64,000 bases of DNA from CAVRXQ01 sp963725215 (GTDB taxonomy: Bacteria; Actinomycetota; Acidimicrobiia; Acidimicrobiales; Bog-793): assembly GCA_963725215.1 (NCBI GenBank), contig CAVRXQ010000007.1, positions 186,001 through 250,000 on the forward strand, written 5' to 3'. Every line of letters starts with the position of its first letter. Within the stretch, counting starts at the first letter, position 1. The position numbers were made by a program, and so were the translations under genes. The notes under the pieces were generated by a model. It saw only the letters and a list, made by a program, of their open reading frames with translations. It did not search any database and was not told the origin of the DNA. Of the stretch, positions 17,771 to 25,812 are shown piece by piece.

Positions 17771-17820
17771 TGTGAGCGGTTCACATCCCCGCCGGCGGGC
17801 GTTCTCATCGATTTCTCATC
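17771..17820. promoter_or_regulatory. Divergent promoter region with operator-like repeats (set A)
   Basis: The 156 bases between the minus-strand redox operon and the plus-strand response regulator hold TGTGA-N5-TCACA (17771-17785) and two direct copies of TTCTCATC (17802-17809 and 17813-17820) spaced exactly 11 bases. Tandem repeats at 11-base spacing are typical of OmpR/PhoB-family binding, so the adjacent regulator may control both directions (inference). Confidence 0.45.
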
Positions 17821-17842
17821 AAGGCGGTCGTACCCTGACGAA

Positions 17843-18526
17843 GTGCGAGTGCTCGTCGTCGAAGATGAAGTGCGGATGGCTGCCCTGTTGAAACGCGGCC
17901 TCGAGGAGGAAGGCCACGCCGTCGATGCGGTGCACGATGGACCGGACGGCGTCTGGATGGCGACAGAGAACGACTACGGCGCCATCGTCTTGGACGTGAT
18001 GCTCCCAGGTTTCGACGGCTTCGAGGTCTGCCGGCGACTCCGGGAAGCTGGGGTGTGGGCGCCCGTGCTGATGCTGACTGCTCGCAACGAAGTCGGCGAC
18101 CGTGTCCGCGGCCTCGACGCCGGCGCAGACGACTACCTCGTCAAGCCCTTCAGCCTGCTCGAACTGGCGGCACGCTTGCGCGCCCTCGCCCGTCGTGACG
18201 ATCGAGTTCGGCCGGCTTTGCTGAGCGAGGGCGATTTGAAGCTCGATCCGGCGACGAAGCGGGTCTGGCGCGGCCCGACCGAGGTCACGCTCTCGCCAAA
18301 GGAGCTGGCCCTGCTCGAGTTCTTCCTCCGCCACCCGGGAGCGGTTCTGACGCGTACTCAGATCATCGATGCGGTCTGGGACTTCGCCTACGACGGCACC
18401 TCGAATGTCGTCGATCAGTACGTGAACTACCTCCGCAAGAAGTTGGACGCGCCCTTCGGACGCCGCGACTTCGAGACGGTGCGTGGCATGGGGTACCGAC
18501 TCCGGCACAGCGAGGAAGCGGCGTAG
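17843..18526 (+). CDS. OmpR-family response regulator (set A)
   Basis: 227 residues. Receiver domain: acidic pocket VVEDE, phospho-acceptor Asp51 (LDVMLPG), Thr79 and Lys101 (LVKPFS). C-terminal winged-helix DNA-binding domain with ELALLEFFLRHPGAVLTR and YVNYLRKKLD. GTG 17843; the usual MRVLVVEDE start. Its stop is 2 bases before the histidine kinase start. Divergent from the redox operon, so that operon is the obvious target. Confidence 0.95.
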   Translation: MRVLVVEDEVRMAALLKRGLEEEGHAVDAVHDGPDGVWMATENDYGAIVLDVMLPGFDGFEVCRRLREAGVWAPVLMLTARNEVGDRVRGLDAGADDYLVKPFSLLELAARLRALARRDDRVRPALLSEGDLKLDPATKRVWRGPTEVTLSPKELALLEFFLRHPGAVLTRTQIIDAVWDFAYDGTSNVVDQYVNYLRKKLDAPFGRRDFETVRGMGYRLRHSEEAA

Positions 18527-18528
18527 GC

Positions 18529-19911
18529 GTGTCGATTCGGCTGCGGCTGGCCGCGGTCTTCACCGTCGCCGCCGCGCTGTTGTTCACCATCGGCGCATGG
18601 CTGTTTGACTCGCAGCTCTCGTCGGGGATGATCGCCAACACCGATGCACAACTGAAGACCGCACTCGCCTCGACAGGCGCGTACATCGGTGCGAACCTTC
18701 AAGGTGGTTCGGGCGAAAAGGCCAATGCCTCGCCGATTCCCGGCGAATTCCTCATCCAGCTCATCGACTCTTCGGGGAAGGTCCGCGGCGCGAGCGCCGA
18801 TGCCGGCACGACCCCGCTCGTCCCTGCCGCGTTGCTCGACAAAGCGCGGCGCAGGACGGTGGCGTTCACCTCGGTGAGCGAAGGCGAGACGACGCGCACC
18901 CTCGCCGCGCCGTATCCGCGACATCCCGGATGGGTCGCGGTAGCGAACGTGTCACTCGAAAGCTATGTCCGAGCGCGATCGGATCTCTTCAGAGAGCTCG
19001 TGATAGCCGGGATCGTCTTCCTCGCGATCGCGGGATTCGGTTCGTACGTTCTTGCTCGTGCCGCTCTCTCACCGGTCGAGCGGCTTCGCCGTCAGGTTGC
19101 TGCGATCTCCGAGCGGGATGAAGAGGCCACCGTGGAGGTCCCGCGCACGAAAGACGAGATTGCCGCTTTGGCGGAAACGATGAACGCAATCCTGCTCAAA
19201 TTGAGGAGCGCGCTCGTCCGCCAACGGAACTTCGTCGCCGACGCGAGTCACGAGCTCCGCACCCCGTTCGCGGTGCTGCGAGGTGAGCTCGAGCTCGCCG
19301 GCCGGCCTGGTCGCAGCCGCGAGGAGCTCACGGAGGCAATCGCGAGCGCGAGCGAGGAAGCCGAGCGTCTCAATCGCTTGACCGAGGACCTCCTGACCCT
19401 TGCCCGAAGCGATGACAACCAACTCGCTGTCCGCTCCACGCCGACCGATGTCCTCGAGCTTCTCGAACGCTCGGCGGCACACGCTCGTGGGCGCGCCGCG
19501 GCATCCGGCGTCGACATCAGCGTCGAGGTCACACCGGGTCTCGTCGCCGACGTCGATCCCGACCGAGTTCGCCAAGCGTTCGACAATCTCATTGACAACG
19601 CCTTGCGGTTCGCGCCGCGAGACACGGCAATCGTTCTGCGAGCGCGCGCGACGAGGTTGAGCGGTGGGGTCACGATCGAGGTCGAAGACGAGGGGCCCGG
19701 CTTCCCGCCAGAGTTTCTCCCCCACGCTTTCGAGCGATTCCGGCGACCCGACAGCGGTCGTACTCGCAGCGACGGAGGCGCTGGGCTTGGACTCGCCATT
19801 GTTAGCGCCGTCGTTCGCGCGCATGGAGGACGCGCTAGCGCCCGAAACCGAGAGCGTCGCGGTGCAGTCGTCGAGATCGAGCTACCGGGACATGATCGAC
19901 CGATCTCTTAG
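18529..19911 (+). CDS. Sensor histidine kinase (set A)
   Basis: 460 residues. Two membrane helices (about 7-27 and 157-177) enclose an extracytoplasmic sensor of about 130 residues with no recognised fold. Then HAMP, the H-box ASHELRTPFAVLRG, N-box FDNLIDNALRF, G1 VEDEGPGF and G2 DGGAGLGLAI. GTG 18529 follows the regulator stop by 2 bases. Pairs with the OmpR-type regulator upstream. The signal is unknown; context suggests a redox or envelope cue. Confidence 0.95.
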   Translation: MSIRLRLAAVFTVAAALLFTIGAWLFDSQLSSGMIANTDAQLKTALASTGAYIGANLQGGSGEKANASPIPGEFLIQLIDSSGKVRGASADAGTTPLVPAALLDKARRRTVAFTSVSEGETTRTLAAPYPRHPGWVAVANVSLESYVRARSDLFRELVIAGIVFLAIAGFGSYVLARAALSPVERLRRQVAAISERDEEATVEVPRTKDEIAALAETMNAILLKLRSALVRQRNFVADASHELRTPFAVLRGELELAGRPGRSREELTEAIASASEEAERLNRLTEDLLTLARSDDNQLAVRSTPTDVLELLERSAAHARGRAAASGVDISVEVTPGLVADVDPDRVRQAFDNLIDNALRFAPRDTAIVLRARATRLSGGVTIEVEDEGPGFPPEFLPHAFERFRRPDSGRTRSDGGAGLGLAIVSAVVRAHGGRASARNRERRGAVVEIELPGHDRPIS

Positions 19912-20355
19912 CTCCGCCAACGTGACGGAAAAAGGGAGCGAAGAACGGAACGTCTGCGCGCCGGTCTTTCGTTTCGGTCATGGAAAGACAATCCAACCGA
20001 CATCACTTCGCAAATTTGGAGCAGCTCGTCGTTTCGCGGTCCCGCCGTCGATTCACATGGGACTCTCAGCTCGATAGGGACCACCGACCCTGACGACCGG
20101 GCGTTTGCGAGGCGCAGGATCAAATGGGTCGGAGATCCTGACCCCGACCGGGGACCAGCGAGAAGGACAGGGACGTGAAGGACCTGCGCAAGGAAACAAA
20201 GCGCGAGAGGAGCTCGCGTTGACGTGGGTCGTGACGAGACGAATGCAAGAGCCTGCTGCGTTCGCCCGCCAACGGCGACAGCAAGACCTCGAACACTTAA
20301 CCCAGGCCGTCACGCGAGGGTTGGAGATCGCGCGGACGACTCAGCGAACTCCTTC
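19912..20355. other. Noncoding or decayed stretch
   Basis: About 440 bases with no credible gene. The only notable content is copy 1 of a charged-peptide repeat at 20161-20210. It separates the end of set A from gene debris and is probably degraded DNA. Confidence 0.5.
20161..20210 (+). repeat. Charged-peptide repeat, copy 1
   Basis: About 50 bases closely matching 21389-21438 (begins AGAAGGACAGGGACGTGAAG in both). Read in frame it gives EKDRDVKDLRKETKRER, but there is no in-frame start close upstream (a TGA precedes), so this copy looks degenerate. Confidence 0.6.
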
Positions 20356-20676
20356 GTACGCGCGACGGATCAGGTCTTGCGGTCCGAAGTCCACCTCGGT
20401 TGGCTCCAAGCTCTCAACGCCCAGGGTTCCGGTGGCCTGGCGAAAATCGGCCCGATCACCGCGGTTGTCGCCGCTGCCTTCACGGGCACGAACCGCATCG
20501 GCACCCTGATCGCCTTGTACCTGCTCGCGCAGCGAGTGTTCTGGGGCTTCGACGGAATCGTCGACCTCGGTCTCGGTCTCAACAGCGCGCGTGGCGCAGT
20601 CGCTCGTTGCTTCGCGCTGATCGACGGTCCTGCAGGAACCGGTCCTCTCCGGGCCAACCCGGAGGTCGCGCGATGA
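20356..20676 (+). pseudogene. Fragment of an ABC exporter transmembrane domain
   Basis: The frame encodes a stretch strongly reminiscent of the end of an ABC-exporter membrane domain: GTNRIGTLIALYLLAQRVF, FDGIVDLGLGL, ARGAVARCFALIDGP. The N-terminal helices and the whole nucleotide-binding domain are missing: the frame closes at TGA 20674-20676 soon after the membrane domain should join the ATPase. I read it as a truncated relic left by rearrangement. Confidence 0.6.
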
Positions 20677-21143
20677 GTCGGCGGGCATCGGTCTTGCCAC
20701 CGAGGAACAGCGCGACTGCCAACCTCGACGCCCGGATCCCGAAGCTGAGCCGGAAGCCGCCAGCGACGCGCACTTCCTTGCCAGCAGATCGGCTCGATGC
20801 GGATGTCCGCCGAGCACCGCCGACCGCGGCGTTGACGATACGAACGAGCGCCGCCGAGGGCGATGTGGCGAAGGTGATGAAAGAGTCCCTCGATCTCCTT
20901 CGCCATTACATGCACGAACATCACATCGCCCCGGACGGCCCGGCCTTCGCCTTGCAACGGCCGCTCGCTCAGGGTCGGGTCGACGTCGAGGTGGGCTGGC
21001 CAATCGCGAGTTCAGACCACGGAGAGGGTCCAATCCATCGCAGCGCCCTCCCGTCGAGCCTTGTCCGACACCACGCCAGGATGGACGTCGATCGGGCGCG
21101 TCGTGCGCTCCTCATCGAGGATGGCCTTCGCGGCGTCGAGTAG
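20673..21143 (+). pseudogene. GyrI-like/effector-binding domain remnant
   Basis: A 156-codon frame whose ATG overlaps the stop of the ABC fragment (ATGA) with GGAGG about 8 bases before. The last two thirds resemble a GyrI-like small-molecule-binding domain: SLDLLRHYMHEHHIAPDGPAF, VDVEVGWPI and LPSSLVR. The first 50 residues are Arg/Pro-rich and unlike any domain start, and the end lacks the family's final strand. Could be a short functional protein, but mixed composition and surroundings favour a relic. Confidence 0.4.
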
Positions 21144-21369
21144 TTCGCTGCCGACGATGGATCCGGCAACGATCGATGCCTGCCGCTGAGGCAAAGGTGC
21201 TCAGCAACCTCTCGCGCTCGCCTCTGATGCGTCACGTCTCTCTCGGGTCACCGAGATGAGAGCGGTCTTCATCTTCGTTACACGGTCCGCACATCGACCA
21301 GATCGCATCATGACCTCGTTCCGAGGTTCGGAATGCAAAGGCGAATCAGCAGGAAGCGAGGTGAGCTCA

Positions 21370-21444
21370 ATGGCAAAAAAGACGACCAAGAAGGACAGGG
21401 ACGTGAAGGACCCACGCGAGGACACAAAGCGCGAGAAGGTGTAG
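21370..21444 (+). CDS. Possible 24-residue charged peptide
   Basis: ATG 21370 with GAGGTGAG about 6 bases upstream opens MAKKTTKKDRDVKDPREDTK followed by REKV and TAG. The peptide repeats in degenerate form at 20161. No hydrophobic segment. It may be a real microprotein or simply the better-preserved copy of a duplicated stretch. Confidence 0.35.
   Translation: MAKKTTKKDRDVKDPREDTKREKV
21389..21438 (+). repeat. Charged-peptide repeat, copy 2
   Basis: Second copy of the 50-base repeat, 1.23 kb from the first. The reading frame (KDRDVKD..TKRE) is kept between copies despite several base changes, which suggests past coding function. Confidence 0.6.
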
Positions 21445-21750
21445 ACGATTCGAGCAGCCCGGGGCGCCGCGCAACCAATTCGCTGAGCAGCGCCCCGCTG
21501 CCTGATGAGCCCCCCGGTGACGCTTCACCACATTTTCCAGTCGGGCCGCGAAACAAGTTAAGGGCCGGGACGCGTCGTCATCAGACAACACGTCGTGCCG
21601 GCGCGGCAGGGCGCAACCACCCGAGCGCGAAGGCTGTCGTCTCCGACCGCCGCACGCACGCCCGATGAGAGAAATCTCACCCAGTTCACAGGAAGGAGCC
21701 AGCGTCTCGCCAGATGCTGAGCACATGACTGCCTCACCGTTCATCCGCAA
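21445..21750. promoter_or_regulatory. Probable promoter region of redox set B
   Basis: About 300 bases without a gene before the set B operon. TGAGA-GAAA-TCTCA (21666-21679) is a perfect inverted repeat using the same TCTCA half-site as the direct repeats in the set A promoter. A 9-codon frame (ATG 21725, MTASPFIRN) ends in TGA overlapping the TTG start of the next gene. Confidence 0.4.
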
Positions 21751-22224
21751 TTGAAACGGTCGAGCCGTTGGCTGGCGCTGCTCGCAGTTGGCAGCGCGGT
21801 GATCGGCTGTGGTGTCGCGCTCTCTCGCTCGCCTGGCGCGCCTGTTTCGGGCGCCACCTCGTCGTCCCAAGCAAGAGCGAACTCGCCGGTTGCGCTCGCG
21901 ACGGCCGCCAACGCTGCGGTGTCGGCGGCGACGGCGAGAGTTCGCCTGGTCGTCGAAGAGGCAGGGCGCCTCGCTGCCGAGATCGAGTCGACGCGCACAA
22001 AGCTCACGGCGATCGAACAGTCCGTCGCCTCGAGGTCGACGGCGAGCGCGAGTCAACTCGCCGCCGAGCGCCTGCAGTTGTCCGCCGAGGCGATGCAGAT
22101 CGCGGCGCGTGCTGCCGCGCTGCAAAAGGAGTACGCGCAGATCTCGAAGGAAGCCGCCGCCCTGAAGGCCGCCGGTCGCTCGACATCCGCCGCCGGTGGC
22201 TCATCGGGATATCACGATGACTGA
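21751..22224 (+). CDS. Putative coiled-coil lipoprotein with SGAT motif (set B)
   Basis: 157 residues. N terminus KRSSRWLALLAVGSAVIGC resembles a lipoprotein signal with lipobox VIGC, so Cys20 would be the lipidated residue. About 12 residues on is VSGATSSS, matching the core of ApbE flavinylation sites (S-G-A-T) but lacking the usual Asp before it. The rest is Ala/Glu-rich and predicted coiled coil (RVRLVVEEAGRLAAEIEST, LQLSAEAMQIAARAAALQKE). TTG 21751 is the only upstream start and has no good Shine-Dalgarno; a 9-codon leader overlaps it. First gene of set B. Candidate electron-carrying surface partner, unproven. Confidence 0.6.
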   Translation: MKRSSRWLALLAVGSAVIGCGVALSRSPGAPVSGATSSSQARANSPVALATAANAAVSAATARVRLVVEEAGRLAAEIESTRTKLTAIEQSVASRSTASASQLAAERLQLSAEAMQIAARAAALQKEYAQISKEAAALKAAGRSTSAAGGSSGYHDD

Positions 22225-22756
22225 ACCTTCAGCAGGCGACGCAAACGGACAGGGGTCGTACCTTGGGCTTCCAGACGAGCTCGTCGCCGTTCGTCATCGA
22301 GTCGCCTCGGCTCGCGAGCGGGCCGATCGGCTCGTCAAGCGCTCCCGTACCCATCGTCGCTTGATCTCGGCGACCGTCGCCGGGTCGGCGGCATTGGTCG
22401 GACTCGGGATCGCCGAGGGATTCGCCCGCTCGAGCGTTCCCGCCGCGACCAATACGAGTTCCGCTGCGTCGACCGCTGGCGTTACCTCGGCGCTTGCCGC
22501 CGATAGCGCCGCCCTCGTTTCTGGAACGCGGGCGCTCGAACAGGTGGCACGGGATCTCGCAGCCGACCAACAACTCGTGGCCGGACTGGCGAGCTCGGCA
22601 GCAGCGAACGTCGGCGCCAACGCAGGCTCGACCGCAAGCCCGGCAAGCTCCGGCGCGGGCTCGGTCGCGCTGCCGTCGATACCCGCCCTTCCTTCGCTCC
22701 CAGCGATTCCAACCACGCACGCGTCAACTGGCGCTTCGAGTGTCCCTCTCGGCTGA
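22217..22756 (+). CDS. Single-pass anchored Ala/Ser-rich protein (set B)
   Basis: 179 residues: a 55-residue basic cytoplasmic part with a coiled-coil look (ELVAVRHRVASARERADRL), one hydrophobic helix (LISATVAGSAALVGLGIAEGF) and an Ala/Ser/Thr-rich outer part ending in a Pro-rich tail (LPSIPALPSLPAIP). The anchor resembles that of the set A protein at 17318-17686 and both directly precede apbE. ATG 22217 overlaps the previous gene by 8 bases. No recognised domain. Confidence 0.6.
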   Translation: MTEPSAGDANGQGSYLGLPDELVAVRHRVASARERADRLVKRSRTHRRLISATVAGSAALVGLGIAEGFARSSVPAATNTSSAASTAGVTSALAADSAALVSGTRALEQVARDLAADQQLVAGLASSAAANVGANAGSTASPASSGAGSVALPSIPALPSLPAIPTTHASTGASSVPLG

Positions 22757-23735
22757 GCTCGCAGACGAAGTCGTCGCCATTACCCGCGCGATGGCGACCG
22801 ACGTCACGATGCGCGCCGTCGTCGGCGACCCGGCGAGCTCCGATACGAACGCGGCGTCACACAAAGTCGACGTGACTACCGCAGTCGAGGCGGCGATCGA
22901 AGTTTTCCACGAGGTCGAACGGTCGTGCACCCGCTTCGACCCGAACAGTCCGCTGATGCGCGCGAATACCCACCCGACACGTTGGCATCAGGTACCGCCG
23001 GTGCTGTTCGAGGCGCTCGTCGAAGCGAGTCGTGCCCACGAGTACACGAGGGGGATCTTCGATCCGCGGGTCCTCGTCCACCTTGTGGCGCTTGGATACG
23101 ACCGCACTCTGCCGTTCTCCACCGGATCGGTCGAAACGAACCGCTCGCTCGGCGCACAAACGCCCACGAGCGGGATCTGGCGTCCGCGCTTTCGTGCAGC
23201 TAGCCGCGAGGTGCACCTTCGCGGCCAGCCGGTCGAGCTTGGTGGAATCGGCAAAGGCCTCGCCATCCGCTGGGCGAGTGAGCTTTTGGGAAAGGTTGCT
23301 CCGAATCACCTCATCGAAGCCGGCGGCGACTGCTTCTGCGCCGGCCGTGCTCCAGATGACCGTGCCGGATGGCGCATCGGCATCGAGGACCCTTTGGGCG
23401 GCGACGAACCGGTAGCCGTGTTGAGGTGCGAGGACCGCGCGGTGGCGACGTCATCGATCCGAGTCCGACGTTGGACGGCCGGTGGCCGGACGGTGCACCA
23501 CTTGATTGACCCCCGCACCGGTCGTCCCGGCGGCGGCTCCCTTCGAGCCGTAACCGTCGTCCACCGCGACCCGGCGGTGGCCGAGGTCTGGGCGAAAACC
23601 CTGTTCCTCGCCGGCAGCGACGCAATCGCCGCCCTGGCCCGGCGTCGCAACCTCGCCGCGGTGTGGGTCGACGAATCGTCTCGAACCGGTCACGCTCCGG
23701 CGAGTGAAGCTTTCCTCATCTGGTCACGGCAATGA
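22740..23735 (+). CDS. ApbE-type FAD:protein FMN transferase (set B)
   Basis: 331 residues. Seen: LGGIGKGLAIRW (K-G element), IEAGGDCFCAG (GGD) and HHLIDPRTGRPGGG. As in set A there is no signal peptide at the likely start. GTG 22740 is chosen; it overlaps the previous gene by 17 bases, and the first helix SAELADEVVAITRAMATDV then precedes the usual ApbE N-terminal strand. The paralogue at 16275 shares motifs but differs in many positions, so the duplication is old. Partner protein unknown. Confidence 0.87.
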   Translation: MSLSAELADEVVAITRAMATDVTMRAVVGDPASSDTNAASHKVDVTTAVEAAIEVFHEVERSCTRFDPNSPLMRANTHPTRWHQVPPVLFEALVEASRAHEYTRGIFDPRVLVHLVALGYDRTLPFSTGSVETNRSLGAQTPTSGIWRPRFRAASREVHLRGQPVELGGIGKGLAIRWASELLGKVAPNHLIEAGGDCFCAGRAPDDRAGWRIGIEDPLGGDEPVAVLRCEDRAVATSSIRVRRWTAGGRTVHHLIDPRTGRPGGGSLRAVTVVHRDPAVAEVWAKTLFLAGSDAIAALARRRNLAAVWVDESSRTGHAPASEAFLIWSRQ

Positions 23736-24475
23736 AGGCTGATCTCCGTGACCGAGGTCGAGGGTTCCTCACGAGTGGCGCGACAGCGATCGCCGCCCTC
23801 GTCGTCCCTCTCGTGGCGGGCTACGTCGCGGCGCGCGCCTTCGCCCCGACGATCCACAGTCGCTACTTGCCATGGATCAGCGGTCGCGCCCTCGGCCTCG
23901 CCGCCTACGCGGCGCTCGCCGCCCTCGTCGCGCTCGGAATACTCGTGCGACACCCGCTCGCCACGCGGTTCCGTCGGCCGCATCCCGAAAGCCGCCTGCG
24001 TGCTCATGCCGCGCTGGCAGCCGCGACGATCGCCCTCGTCGCCGGACACCTGAGCGTTCTCGCGTTGGATCGCTACGCGGGCGTGGGTTGGTCCGGCGCC
24101 TTCGTTCCCGGCGCTTCGCACTATCGCGCTACCGCGGTCGCGCTCGGAGTGTGCGCTTGGTTCTTAATGTTGCTCCTCGCTGCGTCCGCCGCCCTCGCCG
24201 GACGGAAGGGGACGCGCCACTGGCTGGTGGTGCATCGGATCTCGGCACTTACCTTCGCTCTCGTCTGGTGCCACGCCGTTCTCGCCGGAAGCGACACGGC
24301 TCGGTTGCGTGTCTTTTACGTCGTGACGGGGGGCGTCGTGGCGGTGCTTTTCGCCTCCCGTTATTTGAGCGTCGAACGCGTCCGCCACCCGGCCGCCCTG
24401 GCTTCGAATGGAATCCTGTCTAATCCCGACCCGACTTCGGCCGTCGAGAACGACATGCACGTGCCGGTGGGCTGA
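23732..24475 (+). CDS. Ferric-reductase-like membrane cytochrome b (set B)
   Basis: 247 residues with six or so hydrophobic segments. Histidines suited to haem: LRAHAALAAATIALVAGHLS (H...H, 14 apart) and VVHRISALTFALVWCHAVLA (H...H, 13 apart). No flavin/NADPH domain. An N-terminal TSGAT sits before the first helix on the predicted cytoplasmic side. ATG 23732 overlaps the apbE stop (ATGA). Same place in the operon and same His pattern as 15634-16278. Presumed transmembrane electron conduit. Confidence 0.8.
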   Translation: MKADLRDRGRGFLTSGATAIAALVVPLVAGYVAARAFAPTIHSRYLPWISGRALGLAAYAALAALVALGILVRHPLATRFRRPHPESRLRAHAALAAATIALVAGHLSVLALDRYAGVGWSGAFVPGASHYRATAVALGVCAWFLMLLLAASAALAGRKGTRHWLVVHRISALTFALVWCHAVLAGSDTARLRVFYVVTGGVVAVLFASRYLSVERVRHPAALASNGILSNPDPTSAVENDMHVPVG

Positions 24476-25812
24476 TGTCCGTACGAGAAGCCGACATCGC
24501 GCGGCGCGCGCCGTCGCGCGAGAGGTCGGCGTCGTTCGCTTTCGTCGGTGATCCCGGCGGCCGGTTGCTCGCCGGTCCCCCGGCGGCGGCGGGCACAGAA
24601 AGCTGGCGCGCTCACGAAGATCGACTCGGCGCGCTGGCGCCCGAGGATCGGTCCTCGACCGAGTGGCTCCGAATCGTCGCCGAGAGCGGACTTCGCGGAC
24701 GCGGCGGCGGCCAGTTCCCGACGGCGAAGAAGCTCGAGACGGCGGCGAGCGCTTCGCTCGCGCCGCTCGTGGTCGTGAATGCCAGCGAGGGCGAACCGGC
24801 CAGCGCGAAGGATCGTCTGCTCTGTGAGCTTCGGCCGCATCTCGTCATCGACGGCGCCGAGGTCGCGGCGTGCGCCGTCGGCGGAGACGAGATCGTCCTC
24901 TTCGCCCACCGCGGCGCTGGAGGTGAGCGCTTGCGCCAAGCAATCGGCGAGCGCGCACTCACACGATCGATCAAATGGCTCGTCGAACCGGCTCACCGTT
25001 ACGTCGCCGGCGAGACGAGTGCGATCGTTTCCGCGCTCGAGGGAGACGGCCCGCGCCCTCATCGCCGACCACTTACCGTCGCCGCCGTCGGCGTCGGAGG
25101 TCGGCCGACCGTCGTGTTGAACGCCGAGACTTCCGCGCACCTCGCGCTGATCGCCCGCTTCGGTGCGCAATGGTTCCGTGGCGCGGGGAGCCCCGATTGC
25201 CCCGGATCGACGCTAGTCACGATCGTCGGGAACGCGCCGGGTTCGGGAACGGTCGTCGAGATCGGCGCGCCCGTAACGATCGGCGAATTGCTGGTCTCGG
25301 CCGCCGGTATCTCGCGTACCCCGCGGGCTGTGCTGCTCGGCGGCTACGCCGGCACCTGGATCCCCGGTGACGCCGCCATGCGCACGCCGCTCGAACGGGG
25401 TCTGCTCTCAAGAATCGGCACCCCGCTCGGATGCGGTCTCGTCGGCGTGCTCGACGCGGAAGACTGCGGTGTCGCCGAGACGGCGCGTATGTTCCGCTGG
25501 TTGGCTGGACAGTCATCGGGCCAGTGCGGTCCATGTGTTCTCGGGCTTCCCGCGATCAGCGAACTGCTCGATGACCTCGTCGAGGGTGTGGCGAATCACG
25601 GCGACGTTCGCCGGTTGGCCGGCCTCGCCGCCTCCGTACGCGGCCGCGGCGCCTGCGGCCACCCGACGGCGGCCGTCGGTCTGGTGGAAAGCGCGCTCGA
25701 GACGTTCCGCGCCGAAGTCCGGCTCCATCGACGCGGCACGCGCTGCGAGGCACGCGGCGCTGAGATCGGCTTCCCGCTGCCCCCGCCTGCCAAGCACGGG
25801 AAGTTCTCATGA
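24475..25812 (+). CDS. NuoF-like NADH/FMN/Fe-S flavoprotein (set B)
   Basis: 445 residues. FMN motif GRGGGQFPTAKK (75-86), NASEGEPASAKDR (102-114), AGETSAIVSALEG (178-190), and Fe-S segment QSSGQCGPCVLG (346-357) plus GACGHP (Cys 394). As in set A, the first cluster cysteine of NuoF is replaced, here by Ser348. ATG 24475 shares one base with the previous stop. No other complex I subunits are present. Probably feeds NADH electrons to the small ferredoxin that follows (inference). Confidence 0.85.
   Translation: MSVREADIARRAPSRERSASFAFVGDPGGRLLAGPPAAAGTESWRAHEDRLGALAPEDRSSTEWLRIVAESGLRGRGGGQFPTAKKLETAASASLAPLVVVNASEGEPASAKDRLLCELRPHLVIDGAEVAACAVGGDEIVLFAHRGAGGERLRQAIGERALTRSIKWLVEPAHRYVAGETSAIVSALEGDGPRPHRRPLTVAAVGVGGRPTVVLNAETSAHLALIARFGAQWFRGAGSPDCPGSTLVTIVGNAPGSGTVVEIGAPVTIGELLVSAAGISRTPRAVLLGGYAGTWIPGDAAMRTPLERGLLSRIGTPLGCGLVGVLDAEDCGVAETARMFRWLAGQSSGQCGPCVLGLPAISELLDDLVEGVANHGDVRRLAGLAASVRGRGACGHPTAAVGLVESALETFRAEVRLHRRGTRCEARGAEIGFPLPPPAKHGKFS

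Noticed and set aside
23732..23800. T-S-G-A-T at the N terminus of the set B membrane cytochrome as an ApbE site
   Set aside because: The basic N terminus before the first helix predicts a cytoplasmic location, whereas ApbE modifies extracytoplasmic residues.
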